Origin: Plutella xylostella
Lineage: Eukaryota > Arthropoda > Insecta > Lepidoptera > Plutellidae
Assembly (NCBI RefSeq): GCF_932276165.1
Contig: NC_064009.1
Span: forward strand, 5,084,001 to 5,148,000
DNA: 64,000 nt
Reading direction: 5' to 3'
Position numbers and translations under genes: made by a program. Positions 10,570 through 24,230 of this stretch are shown here, one piece after another (position 1 is the stretch's first letter; the number at the start of each line of letters is the position of its first letter). A model generated the notes under the pieces. The model was not told where the DNA came from. It ran no database searches and saw only the letters and a list, made by a program, of their open reading frames with translations.

Positions 10570-13500
10570 GTAATGAGAAAGTTGTTAAAAGCATAGTCAA
10601 ACGCTCTTATTCATCGTTAAATATAAAATTGTCGGTAGCCAGTCACATCTGACTACCCGTTCGGGGATTACAGTCGGGAGCATCTGTATGTATGTAAGTA
10701 TGTAAATATAAAATTTTATGGTGAACAAATTTTGTTCACGAACTTCTCTCCGTTCGAAAAAGGAGCTCTTTTTGTTTTTGGAGAAGTGCAGAGGTAAGAA
10801 ACTCCTGAGCCATCTTATCAAACTAGGATATAAAACTACATTTGTTTTCACTGCTGTGCACATACATACTTATGTATGTCTATAGTCTTCAATCATGGGA
10901 GCATCTTGCATGATCAGAGGTTATAGGTACTCAAGTCCACGTTATTATACAGGGTGATTGGTAAGTCGATGTATTCCTATAAATGGGTTGTAGTCGAAAG
11001 CATTTCTGAGTTATTTAAGTTTTAAGTTTTTTTTTTAATTTTGCCAAAATGTATGTTTTTAAGCAAAATATTTCAAAAACCAACGATTTTTTTAATACTT
11101 TTTTGATTGTTTTGCATTGGTGACACCTTAGTAAACTAATCATAATCATTGATTGCGTAATATTTAACTTAATTTAGACACAGTGCTTCAAAATAGATGA
11201 AACATTAAGAAAATTTTACGAAAGATGAAATAAAAAAGCTAATTTAAAAAAGAATTTTATCTGACAATTTTTCAGGCACTACAGCTTAAAAACATAATCA
11301 ATTTATAAGCTTTAAAATGACATATTTCAATCTAAAGTCTATTAAGGTATGGCCAAGATATAGCCAAAACAACCGCATAGGCGGGCAAATCTCAGAAGGG
11401 AAACAAACAAGATTTTGTTCAAATTTTAAGGTAAAAAGTATTGTAACTGGACTTATCCGAACTGTTTACAAATTATTGTGTTCCAATAGTGCGGTTCCTC
11501 AAATGCACTGATCTAGGACAAGGTTGTTTCACCGAAATAATGCTTGTCCGATAACACGGTTAGCCGATTGTAATTTTCAATTATGATTGGTAAAACAAAA
11601 TAATTCTTCACAACCCGGTTCCATAAAAGTACTGTTCGACGACGGTTAATTCGCCGAAAACATGATTGGCCTACTGGCCAATGCTACTGCACGTGACAAT
11701 AGCACTGTTTGACAATGATTGTTTTAAATTCAACGTGTTCAAACACTGTGCCAAATATTTTAGCTGAAAAGTTTCACCGAATAGTGTTATAGGAGATGCA
11801 ATTTGGTGGTTAAACTGGGCAGTCGAAAAAGCATTCTATCTTTGAACCTATCGCCATCAAAAAGTACTTTCGGCTAACCGTGTTATCGGACTAGCATTAT
11901 TTCGGTGAAGCAACCTTGTAGTCGATCTGTGCCTTTGAGGGACCGCGCTATCGGAGAACAATTATTAGAAAACGGTTCGGAGCTCTAAAAAGTCCAGTTA
12001 TAAGACATTTTACCTTAAAATTTAAACAAAATTTAGTTTGTTTCCCTACTGAGATTTGCCCGCTTATGCGGTTGTTTTGGCTATATCTTGGTCATACCTT
12101 AATCGATTTTAAATTGGATTATGTCATTTTAAAGCTTATAAATTGATTATGTTTTTAGGCTGTAGTGCCTGAAAAATTGTAAGATAAAATTCTTTTTTAA
12201 ATTAGCTTTTTTATTTTCATCTTTCGTAAAATTTTCTTAATGTTTCATCTATTTTGAAGCACTGTGTCTAAATTAAGTTAAATATTACGCAATTAATGAT
12301 TATGATTAGTTGACTAAGGTGTCACCAATGCAAAACAATCAAAAAAGTATAAAAAAAATCGTTGGTTTTTGAAATATTTTGCTTTTAAACATAAATTTTG
12401 GCAAAATTTAAAAAAAAATCGTAAAACTTAAATAACTCAGAAATGGTTGATTTTCGGATAATGCATTATGGGGTTCAATCGACTGGAAATGCCTTCGACT
12501 ACAACCCATTTAAAGGAATACATCGACTTTCCAATCACCCTGTATAATACTTACATATAGAATAGAAAACACAATAAATGTGCATGACAAAATACAAATA
12601 TTCTATCTTCATATTATATTATGTAGATATAAATTAGTCTAATATCGTCCGCAATTTCTAACCAGTCTATTGACTCACTTAACTAATAACAGGCCGTTTA
12701 TGTCAAGATGAATAGCTTAGATCACAGAGCTTGGCTCAATTAATATTCCACTATAAGTATAACTTAATATTCCATCACAAAGATCTTGCATCGCTCAAAG
12801 GCGCTCCTCTCAGTATTATTTGTCAAAGGATATACTTAATGAGTCTTTCCTCTTGGACGTTCAGGATACATGTCACAGAAGGCGCCATATCTCATAGATA
12901 CAAAGATCAAGAAACTTTAAACGATCTGTCCCCGCTGCACGGGTCCGTTATCAACGTATACAAAGACGTCACTAGTATATCGCGATACTGCATTAATGTG
13001 GCGCTGACGAGTTTATCGACAACGAAAGCGGACCCATGCCGCGTGGACATGTACATGTATTTTTCTTAGATAAATCACCATTCTTAGATCATGCCCATTT
13101 AATTCCAGACAAGATTTAATTAAACCTGAACAATGAAAACACAGCAAATAGATTTTTAAACATCCCACTAGAGAATGTATCCAGACTTATGAGGCCGCTT
13201 TTACTTTGCAATCGCGATCGATTAATCTCAGCTCAGTACATAAAGCTTTCTTCTGCGAGTTTCACGGTTAGTGACTTGTAAATAAATGGGAACTTGAAAA
13301 CGTGTGACTAGCTTTTAGCCCCAGGCGATTGAGGCTTCTCAAGATGATAGCTTTTAGAAATCTTTTTGCGACAGTAGCTTCTGAAAGATTCAAATAAAAT
13401 ACGTTATCATTTATTGCATAATATTTGTGTGTCGCAGATTGAATGTAATGAAATTAATTGATGTCACTTGTAGACCAATTCTACATTGAGCATAGCCTCA

Positions 13501-14099
13501 AAGTTAATGAAGTAGTGGTCAGGCTGTACACTAATGGATTGTGGTCTAAATTATTAACAAAGGGACAATTCACTGTGATGTGTCGGTCATTGTAGGACTG
13601 TATGTAGCTAAGTTGTTTCAGTTTAGGTTAATTTAGAAAAGAATACATAAATCAAGTTATATCCTGAATTGTAAGCTGTAAGTAAGGAAAGTGTTTTTTA
13701 TTGTTGAAGAAATACAACCTCCATTATCGATAAGTCATTTAAACAGTATAGCAAGCGTTTATCGGTCAATCGGTCAATTTTACTCTCCTTAAGAGACTTG
13801 GAAGACTTACTCCATGCCAACCAGAATGCTATCAAAGTTGCTTATTTTTGGTCTGGGCAAATCTATAAATTCGCATGTTCACTATCACGAAAGAAGAAGA
13901 TCGGTCTGTCCTTTTAAAAAATAATCAGTGTGTATTATGTATGATAGGTACTTAGATTATGTTATTTTTAAACCTTGACTAAAAAGAGGAGTGTTACAAG
14001 ATAAATATAACGTGTTTGTGTTAGTATAGGTCCCAAACGTTTGTGTTAGTACAACTTCAACGTACGGATGACTTGATAAACCCCCCCCCTCCCCCGCAG
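10570..14099 (+). other. unc-13-4 intron 1
   Basis: Contains the downstream half of the exon 1 duplication (to about 10841) and the 1.6-kb fold-back. The 112-codon frame at 12731-13069 is unrecognised and probably spurious. Confidence 0.6.
10944..12552. mobile_element. 1.6-kb fold-back element with about 0.6-kb inverted arms
   Basis: The left end TATTATACAGGGTGATTGG and right end CCAATCACCCTGTATAATA are inverted. The arms match over 10944-11575 and 11870-12552: for example ATAGCCAAAACAACCGCATA on the left and TATGCGGTTGTTTTGGCTAT on the right, and GATAACACGGTTAGCCG versus CGGCTAACCGTGTTATC. The spacer is about 300 bp. There is no transposase. The left arm contains a short ORF (11317-11511) that is not considered real. 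Confidence 0.75.
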
Positions 14100-14307
14100 C
14101 TGGTTTCCCCCGCGTGGTGCCGACGGAGGGCGCGTCGGCGCTGGGCGCGCGGCGCCGCACGCTGGACTGCCTGGCTCAGGCGGCGCCGGTCCGCCGCGGG
14201 GGCTCCCTGCGCGTGCCCCGCCAGCCGCCGCCGCCGGAGAAACTCAAGATGGCGTTCTGCAAGCGCCGCCTGTCGTGGCCGGAGGTGGATAATTCGGTCA
14301 ATTCTGG
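14100..14307 (+). CDS. unc-13-4: unc-13-4 exon 2
   Basis: The acceptor is an extreme C-rich tract ending CCCCCGCAG. The exon enters in phase 1-to-2 and leaves with GG (phase 2) before GTGAGTG. It encodes residues about 51-120, starting AGFPRVVPTEGASALGARRR and ending KLKMAFCKRRLSWPEVDNSV. The region is basic and Pro/Arg-rich with no known domain. A motif of this kind before the C2 domain fits a low-complexity N-terminal regulatory segment. The exon-intron composition contrast is very sharp. Confidence 0.75.
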
Positions 14308-14579
14308 GTGAGTGTTTTTTTGTTTTGTTGTCATTGTTGTTGTCTGCAGTTAGGTAGTTCGTGCAGATATTTTGGTAGAATATTTAACTTGGGTCACCGT
14401 TAGGTACCTACAAATTTTCTACTAAGTAGGTATGTAGTTAAAGTCGATATGATGTAAGTAGGTATAGGTAGGTGTCCAAACTGTTAGTGGCTAATCATGT
14501 GTCCTAAGGTTTATATTATAATTTTTTTTGAAGAGAAGAACTACGGGGCCCGGTAATTGTAGCCTACAGTTTAATCCGT

Positions 14580-14806
14580 ACAGCGGTAGACCAGGAACAA
14601 ATATATTATTATAATTCTTTACAATAACGTTGTCCAAGTTCAGGAAATATTAATTAAGAATAAATCTAATGAAATCTGCATCCCTATTGAGCTTCCCTCA
14701 ATCCAAATCTTATGTCTTTCAGACTGTAGAGTCTATAACTTCTTATGAATTCGTTGTACAAATATATTGTAAAATTTTACGTTGAATAAATCATATTCTA
14801 TTCTAT
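14580..14806 (+). repeat. Probable LINE 3' tail
   Basis: The block ends TGAATAAATCATATTCTATTCTATGC, a pattern like the short-motif tails of CR1/L2-type elements. No coding part. Confidence 0.3.
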
Positions 14807-15289
14807 GCATTCAAATATGAAAAACCTCTTTTATGCGAAGTACCTGCTTACGAGTTGGGAAGAAAGCAGTCTCACTGAAATATATAGCTCCGAAAATTGT
14901 AGAGCATTTGAATTGGTGCTTTGTCATAGTCTTATCCTGTACTCTCGTTATATTTCAAGTCACCCTGGGAGAAAAGCTGACCTCCAATTTGTATTATAAT
15001 AAGATATAATACTTAAAATATAACGTAATCAAAACATTCTACATCATGTGCCTGAACCAGTGTACCTAGCATCCACAACAGAGAACAGGAGACTAAAACA
15101 ACAATCAACAAACTAATTAACCAGAAAAATAATTACACGGGAAGAGCTAAGGTCGAATGTCTTAGAACAAAGCGCTAGCAAATAATGATAGGGGGGAATC
15201 AAACCTCTTGGAAGGATATTAACGTGTTTCCGTGGCGAGGGGGTGTAAATCAGAAACAGCTCTCGCGAACCACTCTAAAGCCTGTCGAA

Positions 15290-15330
15290 GAGAGGGGGGT
15301 GGGGGCCCCCCACCCGGCTCTTTCCTTAAC
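15290..15330. repeat. G/C palindrome capable of a strong hairpin
   Basis: GGGTGGGGGCCCCCCACCC at about 15297-15315 is preceded by GAGAGGGG. It is a G-run cluster and hairpin in AT-rich intron 2. Confidence 0.6.
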
Positions 15331-15639
15331 CCTTCATTAGGTAATCGCGGTGCCCGCTAGCGCTCACTGACCGATTCAATAAGATGGTATATTAATACTT
15401 TGCTTTCATACAACATTTGCTTAGTCAGAGTATGGGAGGGTTGGATGTTATAATTTTCCTTGACTGTTTGTTTGTGTGAGTGTGGGTGGGTACTCATAGG
15501 ATATGTATAAGTAATGTGTATAAGTGTAATTAGGTATACCTATCAATAAACTAACCAAGCCATCATATTCAATTCAGTCATCGCTCTAGCGAGTTGAAGG
15601 GAGTCCCACGCCACGTTTTCCTTTTCCTTTTCCTTTTCT

Positions 15640-15715
15640 TTACTCGTCTATCCCAACAGTTATCGATTCTCCGGTTGATATGACCCGCCCACTGCCACTT
15701 CAGTTTTCAGATTTT
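15640..15715 (-). mobile_element. Short antisense LINE C-terminal fragment
   Basis: The complement of 15640-15715 reads LKWQWAGHI..RIDNCWDRRV, the same RTE-like motif found at 49640. A CTTTTC microsatellite adjoins it (15615-15642). Confidence 0.55.
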
Positions 15716-16504
15716 AAGAGATAATATCGCATTATTAGTTCTCATTCATGACGATTCACGAGTAGGCTCATTATGTTTTTATGATGTGGGCCTTCAGAGT
15801 CATCACGAGCATATCATAGCAAGCTCCGAGTGGGTCCAGGCACTAAAACAACCGTCAGTTTCTACATAAAGTATACGTGATCAAAGGCAGGACATACTGT
15901 TTGATCAGAGTTTACGCAACGGCCGAGGAGTAGATGTAATGTAGCTTTTTAAATGTAACTGCACAGCCGATTCGATTTCTGAACATTACAATATAAAACT
16001 ACACAAACATCAACCCATAATAATAGCATTATATAGTGACTTAAAGGCGAAACGGATCCCTGGTGGGATAAAAGCTAGTTTCCTATAAAATAGGACGGGC
16101 AAGTTGCGCCATGACCGTTACCAGTAACTAAGTTATGCATCGATAACCCGTCAGCACTTCATAGGTCAGCGAGTAATTCGTTTGACTCAATTACTGCCTT
16201 ATATCCCTAATAGGAGTACCAATTAGGCCCCGCACCCCACAGCTGGCCAGTACTGGCAAGTGTAAAACTCAATTAATTCTCTATTCGATACGTTTTACTG
16301 CCACTAGCGAATATTTAATACAAAATCCAGGAACAAAGCGGCAACAGATGCAGTCTTTTTAGGTTTCAGGATGTTTATTTACATAATTTAAACAAATTTA
16401 TATGTAGATGGTACATAGGTAGGCATAACTTTTACAGCTGAGACTTTGCTTGGGAGGGTATTAACTAATACCTAAGTCAACCTACAAGAGCATACAAAAC
16501 ATTT

Positions 16505-19500
16505 TTGTTTGTAATAATGTATAACATTTATAAAACTGCAACACACACACACACATACAAAACTATAAAAAAAACTATTCAACCATCCACACTTAAAGTT
16601 CATAACTACACAATCATTCGCTTACACAAAACAGATATAAAAATTGTCGCATTACCTTCGTCAAGTAACATTTTAAAATTAATAACACAAAATATACGTA
16701 GCGTTGGTTGCAACTTGGCGGGATTTCTTGCTCTTCTACATGAAGTTAAGCTGGAGTTTGATATTGTTATCTTGACTGAGTGCTGGTTGTCTTGTAACCC
16801 GATTTTGCCGTCTATTGAAGGTTACAAATCAATCTCAAATAAAAAAATTATGAACCAGAATGATGGAGTTGCAGTTTACTATAGAGAAAATCTTAGTATA
16901 TCCATTCATGAACCACAATGTACTGATGGAAACTGTTTAATAATTAACATTGATAACGTAACAGCTATTATTGCTATTTACCGCTCTCCATCCTTTAAAA
17001 ATACGGATAACTTTATTAATTCTTTGAGCAACATAATACAAAGTTTATCGACATTTCAAAATATAATTATTACAGGGGACTTAAATATTGATATCAACCC
17101 TGACCACAATGATGCAAGCGCCGAAAGTTTATTAAATGTTACTGCATACCATGGTTTTCTTGTTGGACATAACTTTATAACAAGAGATGCCAGTAAATCT
17201 TGCCTTGATCATGTCTTTGTTAAAACAAAAAAGGAAATAATCACTATAGTTCTGAATTCCACGGTAACGGATCATAAGGCTGTTCTTTTTTGTATATGCT
17301 TGGATTCAATAAATAAACTAAAACCTACTGAGTATGTCAAAGTAAATTATAAAGGATTTGAAAGAGATATTAGTGGCAACGATTTCAGCGATATATTGCA
17401 AATACAGGATCCTAATATAGCACTTAACAAATTGATAGAGTCCATTCAGATAATTTTAGATAAAAATTCATCAAAATCTAGGGTACCATCGCGCAAACGG
17501 ATACTTAAACCTTGGCTTACTCCGGGTTTGCTTCGATGTATCAGAAATAGAGATGAACTGCATAAAAAATCAATGGCCAATCCAGATAGCGATATCATCA
17601 AGCTTACGTATTCCAGATACCGTAAATACTGTAACAACTTAATTAAAAAACTAAAAAGAGAGCATGAAAAATCTATATTAAGAGAAGCTGGTAATAATAG
17701 TAAAACACTTTGGAAGGCTATAAAAAATATTACTTCAACATCAATAAAAAGAGATAACGCACAAGAGCTACTCAAAATGGGAGGATCTTTTCCGGAATCA
17801 GTTAATTTAGTAAATAATCATTTTGTAAACGTGGGAAAATCTTTGGCAGAAGAAGTTAACAATAAATATTGTAATAAAAACCCGAAACCGAATGTCGAAT
17901 CTGTTACATTCAATAAGCGTGACTCCTTTATATTAATGAAAACGGATAATGAAGAGATAAACAATATAATTATGAATCTAAAAAATGAGTGCTCTGCTGG
18001 ATGGGATAATATTACAAACAAGATCTTAAAAGAATATAAACATATCCTTATTCCTCTTCTGTGTCATATATTTAATGCTTGTCTTGAGCAAGGAATTTTT
18101 CCGGATGCACTAAGAGATCAGTCGTTATCCCTATTTATAAGGGGGGTGATAAAGTTAATGTCAATTGTTATAGACCAATCTCTATTCTCCCGTCCTTGTC
18201 CAAGATACTTGAACGTATAATAAACTCTAGACTTATTGATTATCTGGAAAGAAATAATATATTATCCGAGAACCAGTTTGGCTTTCGTTCGGGGAAGTCG
18301 ACAGCCGATGCAGTCCATACGGTTATTGATTTTGTGGTGCAGAGCCTGGATGAAGGAGATAGATGCTTGGGAATATTTCTGGATCTTGCTAAAGCATTTG
18401 ATACTGTATCGACCAAACTACTATTAAATAAACTTGAACATCTTGGAATCAGAGGTACACAACATAATCTGTTTGAGAGTTATTTGACAAACAGACATCA
18501 GTGTACAAAAATAGGGGAACATATCAGTTGCACTCAAGCTATAGAATGGGGCGTGCCCCAGGGTAGTATCCTTGGGCCAACCTTATTTTTAATTTATATT
18601 AATAACCTTTGCGGACTTAAATTATCTCAAGGAATCATTGTGACGTATGCTGATGATACAGTCTTACTCTTCAGGGGCAAATCATGGTCTAATGTTTTTG
18701 ATATCGCTCAGGTTGGTTTTAATAAAGTAACAGAGTGGCTCACATCTAATGTACTTACTTTGAACGCTCAAAAGACTAACTATATAACGTTTTCCATCAA
18801 TAACTCCACCCAACCAACAAGTGATTTCAGGTTGTTAGTACATGATTGCTCAGATCAAATAACATGTTCCTGCAGATCACTTGATAAAGTACCTGAGATA
18901 AAATACCTTGGTATCATACTCGATCAAAATCTTAATTTTAAAAGACATATTCATTTGCTTAGTGCCAAAGTAAGAAGACTGATCCATATTTTTAAAAACC
19001 TAAGACACGTAGCTGATCCAAATTTATTAAAAATAATATATTATGCTTTATGTGAATCAATCTTGCGATACTGTATCTGCTGTTGGGGGGGTGCACATAA
19101 ATCCAACATTATTGTCCTAGAACGTGCACAGCGAGCAGTTCTAAAGGTGTGCACTTTCAAGCCAATCCTTCATCCAACTTCTGAGCTTTACAGATTCTGT
19201 GACGTATTAACTGTCAGACAACTTTTTATTCAAAATATTGTCCTAAAACAGCATAATAAACTTGTATTTCAACATATCTCAAAGCGCAGAAAGGATATTG
19301 TTTGCGAAACAAATATTGGTCGAACTTGTTTCAGACAGAGATTTTTCAGATTTCTTGGACCATACATATATAACACACTTAATAAAGTTCTTATTATATA
19401 CCCAAAAACCCTTTTTGAATGTAAAAAGGTTATAACTGATTGGCTAAAATCTAAAAACTATGATGAAACTGAAAGACTTATTTCAGTCACATCGTAATTA

Positions 19501-19940
19501 TATTACTTAAAATATAAACCACTGACTGAAAATGAATCACATACATTATACACTAACACTCACTATAAATACACTTTACATACATGCACTACACTCCACA
19601 TCTTCTCTAAAACTTACACAAATCTACACACATCACTTTTTTATTTATTTTTTTATCTTCTGTATCTAAATTAAATAGTAAGATAAATATGCATGTAAAA
19701 TACTTTATTTTATTTTTTTCTATTATTGTTTTTAGTTTTTGGATAATTCTTTGTTTTGCTGTTGTTGAGACTTGTTAGCATAAATTCTCATTTTTCGGGA
19801 AGTGTTACTACTCATCCTAAGACACAGGGTTCACCCTACTTTAGGGAGTAGAGACATACTCAATTGTTGTTTTTGTATAACAAGTTACTGTAACATTTTT
19901 ATGGAAATAAAATTATTCTTATTCTTATTCTTATTCTTAT
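16505..19940 (+). mobile_element. CR1/L2/Daphne-like LINE with endonuclease and RT, one frameshift
   Basis: A long frame (16505 to about 18125) carries an AP-type endonuclease: NIRSVGCNL near residue 63, DIVILTECWL, AIYRSPS, GDLNID near residue 190, and the terminal DHK motif. A second frame from about 18130 to 19497 holds the reverse transcriptase: NQFGFRSGKSTADAV, FLDLAKAFDTV, GVPQGSILGP and catalytic YADD at 18646-18657, then a conserved C-terminal region. A single-base frameshift near 18122-18130 separates them. No upstream gag-like ORF is visible, so the copy is 5'-truncated or of a one-ORF type. The 3' end is an (ATTCTT)n tail at 19915-19940. Clade assignment is tentative. Confidence 0.85.
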
Positions 19941-22900
19941 AAGATCTTTGCTTCTGTAACTTTTACTTCATTTTATGTAGACCCGAAGTGGTGAACTGAC
20001 ATCAAGATAGTCGTAAGCGGAGATTGGTATTCGCCGATGGCTTCTTGGAAGTCGCTTCATTTGTCGCCGCACCTGGGCACTTCGGTATCAATACTTCACT
20101 TGGCAGGAAAAGTTTGTAATTAGACGATCGAAGCTAAGTGCCAGTGAAGTAAAAGTGTGGCTGTGTTAGCTCTGTGAGGGGGAGGACACAGGGGCGCGGG
20201 GAGGGGTCGAAGGACGGCAGGACGCAACAGGTCGGCCTCATGACCTACTTAATGAATCAGCATTTGATACATAACCAAAATAAACAACGTTTTTCAATTC
20301 ATGGAGCTAATAAAATTGTATTTATCGAGCGTGTGTAAATGTTGAAAGGGAAAATAAATATGAAAACGTTAGCTACTGGAATGTGCGTCCGCGGAGCGTG
20401 AGCGTGCGGTTCAGTTGAAGGGTCGCTATGAATTTTCCCGTCTTGTAGGTACTGCTGGAGGTACTCAGCCGCGCGACCTTATCTTTTTGTGAGAAGAGAT
20501 AAAAACGTTGCTCACGGTTCACGGTAGAGCCGGCAATATGGTTTTTATTATTTTCTCTTGAAAAGCAGCAACCATTTTTGATTAGGTAAGTACACTTGTA
20601 TTTTCATAAAGGCACCGTATAGGAAGTTATAAGTACCTTAACATTATTGGTGATCCGTATAAAATTTCCGATTTTAGGCATTTTAAATTCCAGGAATATC
20701 CCGGCCATGTTCAAATTTACTCAGGAATTTTCCACACGTGATTAATATTGATGTTAGATCACCTGTGAAGAAAATAACCTTGTCTGTATACCTTGACAGA
20801 TTTATGCAATATCATTCATCAATATCGGCTTTTGCCACTGCACGGAGCGGAAGATCGGATTTTGGCGAATTGACGCTGCATCCCTGCGAGCCAGTGACTG
20901 ATGCCATCGCATCGCATCGCAAGGCTATGCCAGTGCGATGTCTCCTGTGACACATCACTTGGCACTGAATAATGCGAGTGTCACGTGAACTAGGACATTA
21001 TTCACTCGGCGTCAGATGGAAGCCGAAGCCTCAATGTGTGGGCTGGGCGTCGGAGCGGCCCTAACTAATTGAGTCATATCAACACAGTTAGGGGTTATGT
21101 TACAGTCAATGTTTTAAAATATATCAAACGACTATTGTAATATATTACACCGCCATTAAGTTTATAAAATAGTTCTTTAAATAACTAAGATATCTAATAA
21201 TGCATTCATACTATAATTTCCTATGGTGAGTGTAGCCGACTGCAAGTCTGCAATTCGAAAAGCGTTAGAAAGAGGTTGCTGGTAATAATTAACTATACTT
21301 AACTGAAAAGCACTAAGTACATATATTCCCAAAACTCACACAGTTAAATAGAACGTACGACACATGTAGTAGCACCTCTCAATATTATTCCGTTGCCAGC
21401 TACAAATGATCTCTAACATGGTATTCTCTGACCTCGCCACCGCCGTCCACCGCGTGTTGATAGACCCTTGTCTCATTTGAATAATTTCTATTACACCCTC
21501 GAATTAACCGTATCATAAATTACATATGCAGCGGGCCAGCGGGTCTAATGTGACAGAGGTTAAGGAATTAGTCTGAGCTGGCAGAGATTCGATAAATTAT
21601 AGCTTTTAGAAGTGATGGATTTATTTACAGAGAACTTAATAGTCACGGGTAGGTAAGAAGGTACCTACTAATTAAAAAAAATACTTTTCGCATCATGTTC
21701 ATGATGTTTCAATAGCAATCATAATTTTGCATTCATCTTATAGTGACTCTGCATGTTGGCTGAAACTACAAAGTACATAGGTTCTTAGCTTGCTACTCGT
21801 GAAATATATTCAATAGCACTCGCTGAAGTGTTGTAAATTACATATGCAACAAGTAACGACTGTCGTAAAATACAAGTTTCAAAGTTTATAGCGTTCATAC
21901 GAATTAACATTGCTGTAAATTCGTACTGTAGAGAAGTTCTAACTATATGTAGGTACAATTATTTAAGCGAGATTAAGTGGGTTTCTGTTAGTACATTTAC
22001 ATAATGATTATGTATGATAAGCAAAACATTAAAAATATTTTTTTACTTTTATAGTACACAGGTACCTTGGTACGTACAATGACTAATACTAATCTGACTG
22101 GCCAATCCTTTACCGATGGAGATGGAGACTATATGGCATGTATTTCCTCTGAAATATATGATATGACATTATTCAGACCATCATGACCCCTCAAATCAAT
22201 TGTGACTTAATCCAGAGCGGCTTAAAACTTGTTAGTCTCATAGCGACGTGCGTGGGGCTTGGTGCTGATAGTGTCATCCGGGTGCCACTGCCCGCCGCTT
22301 CATTTGAATAATTTAGATCGCAACTGTTTTCTTTACGTGAACACCCATAAATTATGAACTTTACACCGCGCGCTCCACGTTTCAATGCAGGGCTGCGATC
22401 GATTGCTGATACTTTACTTTGTTACTTGCTTTTGCACTCGAGCTTCGCTTCGCTTTACTTAAATGAATGTCTCTGAGGTGGGTACTGTTTATGTACAGTA
22501 TATACCTAAATGTATAGGTATTACAGCTTTCTTAGTACAAAGCGGAAAGTTGCTGGCGTTCCAAGAAATACGTGTCCACTTTTATTTAAAACCAACCAAC
22601 GTAATCTCTTCGTCCGTTTCCTGTAATTCTATCTAGCATTCCTAAAGCTACGCAGAAACTTGAAGCAATTTCTACCCGTAAAGTAACAGGTATCAGGGAT
22701 AGAAAATGTCCTTACCGCCACATGGGAAGATCAAAGGTAGCAAGCACTTGAGCTCACTTTGCGTGCGAGAGGAGGGCGCAACGATTGAGAAATATTGACT
22801 CGCTCATCCGCCACCTCGAGGCTGTGGCGATAGAATCCACTCTACATTTACGAGATTAGCACCCTTAACTTTTCGCACAAAAGATCCAATTTAGCACAAA

Positions 22901-23961
22901 AGTCTATAGATAACTAGGTTTGAAATTAATAGTAAGTTTAACTTAAATCTATAGTGTAGAAATGAAAAATGTACTTACTTCAACATAAACTACCTAAGTG
23001 GGCATGTACGTAACACATTTCTTGAAAGTGCTAACATTTAAGGGAAGTGCAAGCGTGGGAAAGAGCAGTACACTTACACGAAAGGTTCATTAATTCCGTT
23101 TCTCTCAATAAAATAAACTGTTTCTTGTAGGTACTGCACTTCTCTGTAATACTATTTATGTACATTTCAAAAATAATTATCTGCTGAGCTTTTACGTCAC
23201 AGCGATTAAAATCCTATAAAACAGGTATTCCAAAAAATAAAATAAAGGGAAAACCATTGCGAAGAGGATAAAAGGCCTGCCTGTTCAGTGCTAACTACGC
23301 AGCAGCAATTTCCCCCTCAGAGTCCTAATGCACGGTTGACGCGAACAATTGTGAATGGAGATAGCGAAGTGGGTGCTTGTTTATACGTGTGTAGCGCCTC
23401 GGAGGTAGGTCCCGAACAAACAAGTCGACATGGAGGTGTCAGTGGGTTCCGCCGCCGGCGCCTATTACGTGATGAGTGTGCCGCTGATAATATATCGTAT
23501 GGGTGTGCTAGGTTTGTGCTCAAACGGAGTATAAATAATTGATAAGCATTGTTATAATAAGTAGGTCGGTACTTATATTATTATATGAAGGTTACGTTAG
23601 GTACTCGTTATTTTTTCATGAATGTATTTCATACGTATAGTTACGCTGTTATGTAGCAACTTACAGATTGATTGATTTTAACAGTTTTCAGTCACTTAGT
23701 TACTTAGGTACGTTATTGAAGGGTTTAATCTATTATAAGACAATTGCGAGCAATTAAATAAATCCACTCACTCTATTGTATTGTATAAGTTGCTGTGTCA
23801 TTGCAACATGTTCATTGCTCGAGGTGAAATATACAGATTTTACGAATCAAAATGACCCCTGATCAGATTAAATAAATAAATATAAGACCCTGTAAAATAT
23901 ATATCTCAATTAATTAATAAAGTGTCTTTATACTCCCGCTCACCTATTCTCAAAGAAGCTT

Positions 23962-24230
23962 TTCACAATAAATTTATTTATTTATTTATTTAGGTATACA
24001 AAACGGTACATAGTTCATACATTAGTTGTAAACAAAATCATACAATCTGATCTAACTATGTTCCAAAGCATGTACACACAGGTGCATTAACAAATTGTGT
24101 TTAACGTTAACTTTTATATATTATATATAGACTTTATAAGTAGTTATGAAAGATTTCTGGTTACTTAATTCTGCCTTAAATTTGTGAATTCTTGGGTTGA
24201 ATATGTCTATTTGTTTATTTTAATAAATAA
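23962..24230 (-). repeat. Probable antisense LINE tail with (ATTT)n
   Basis: TTTATTTATTTATTTATTTAGG at about 23968 followed by ACAAAACGGTACATAG looks like the complement of an (AAAT)n-tailed element. Confidence 0.3.

Noticed and set aside
12731..13069. 112-codon plus-strand frame
   Set aside because: No recognisable motif, ordinary composition, inside intron 1.
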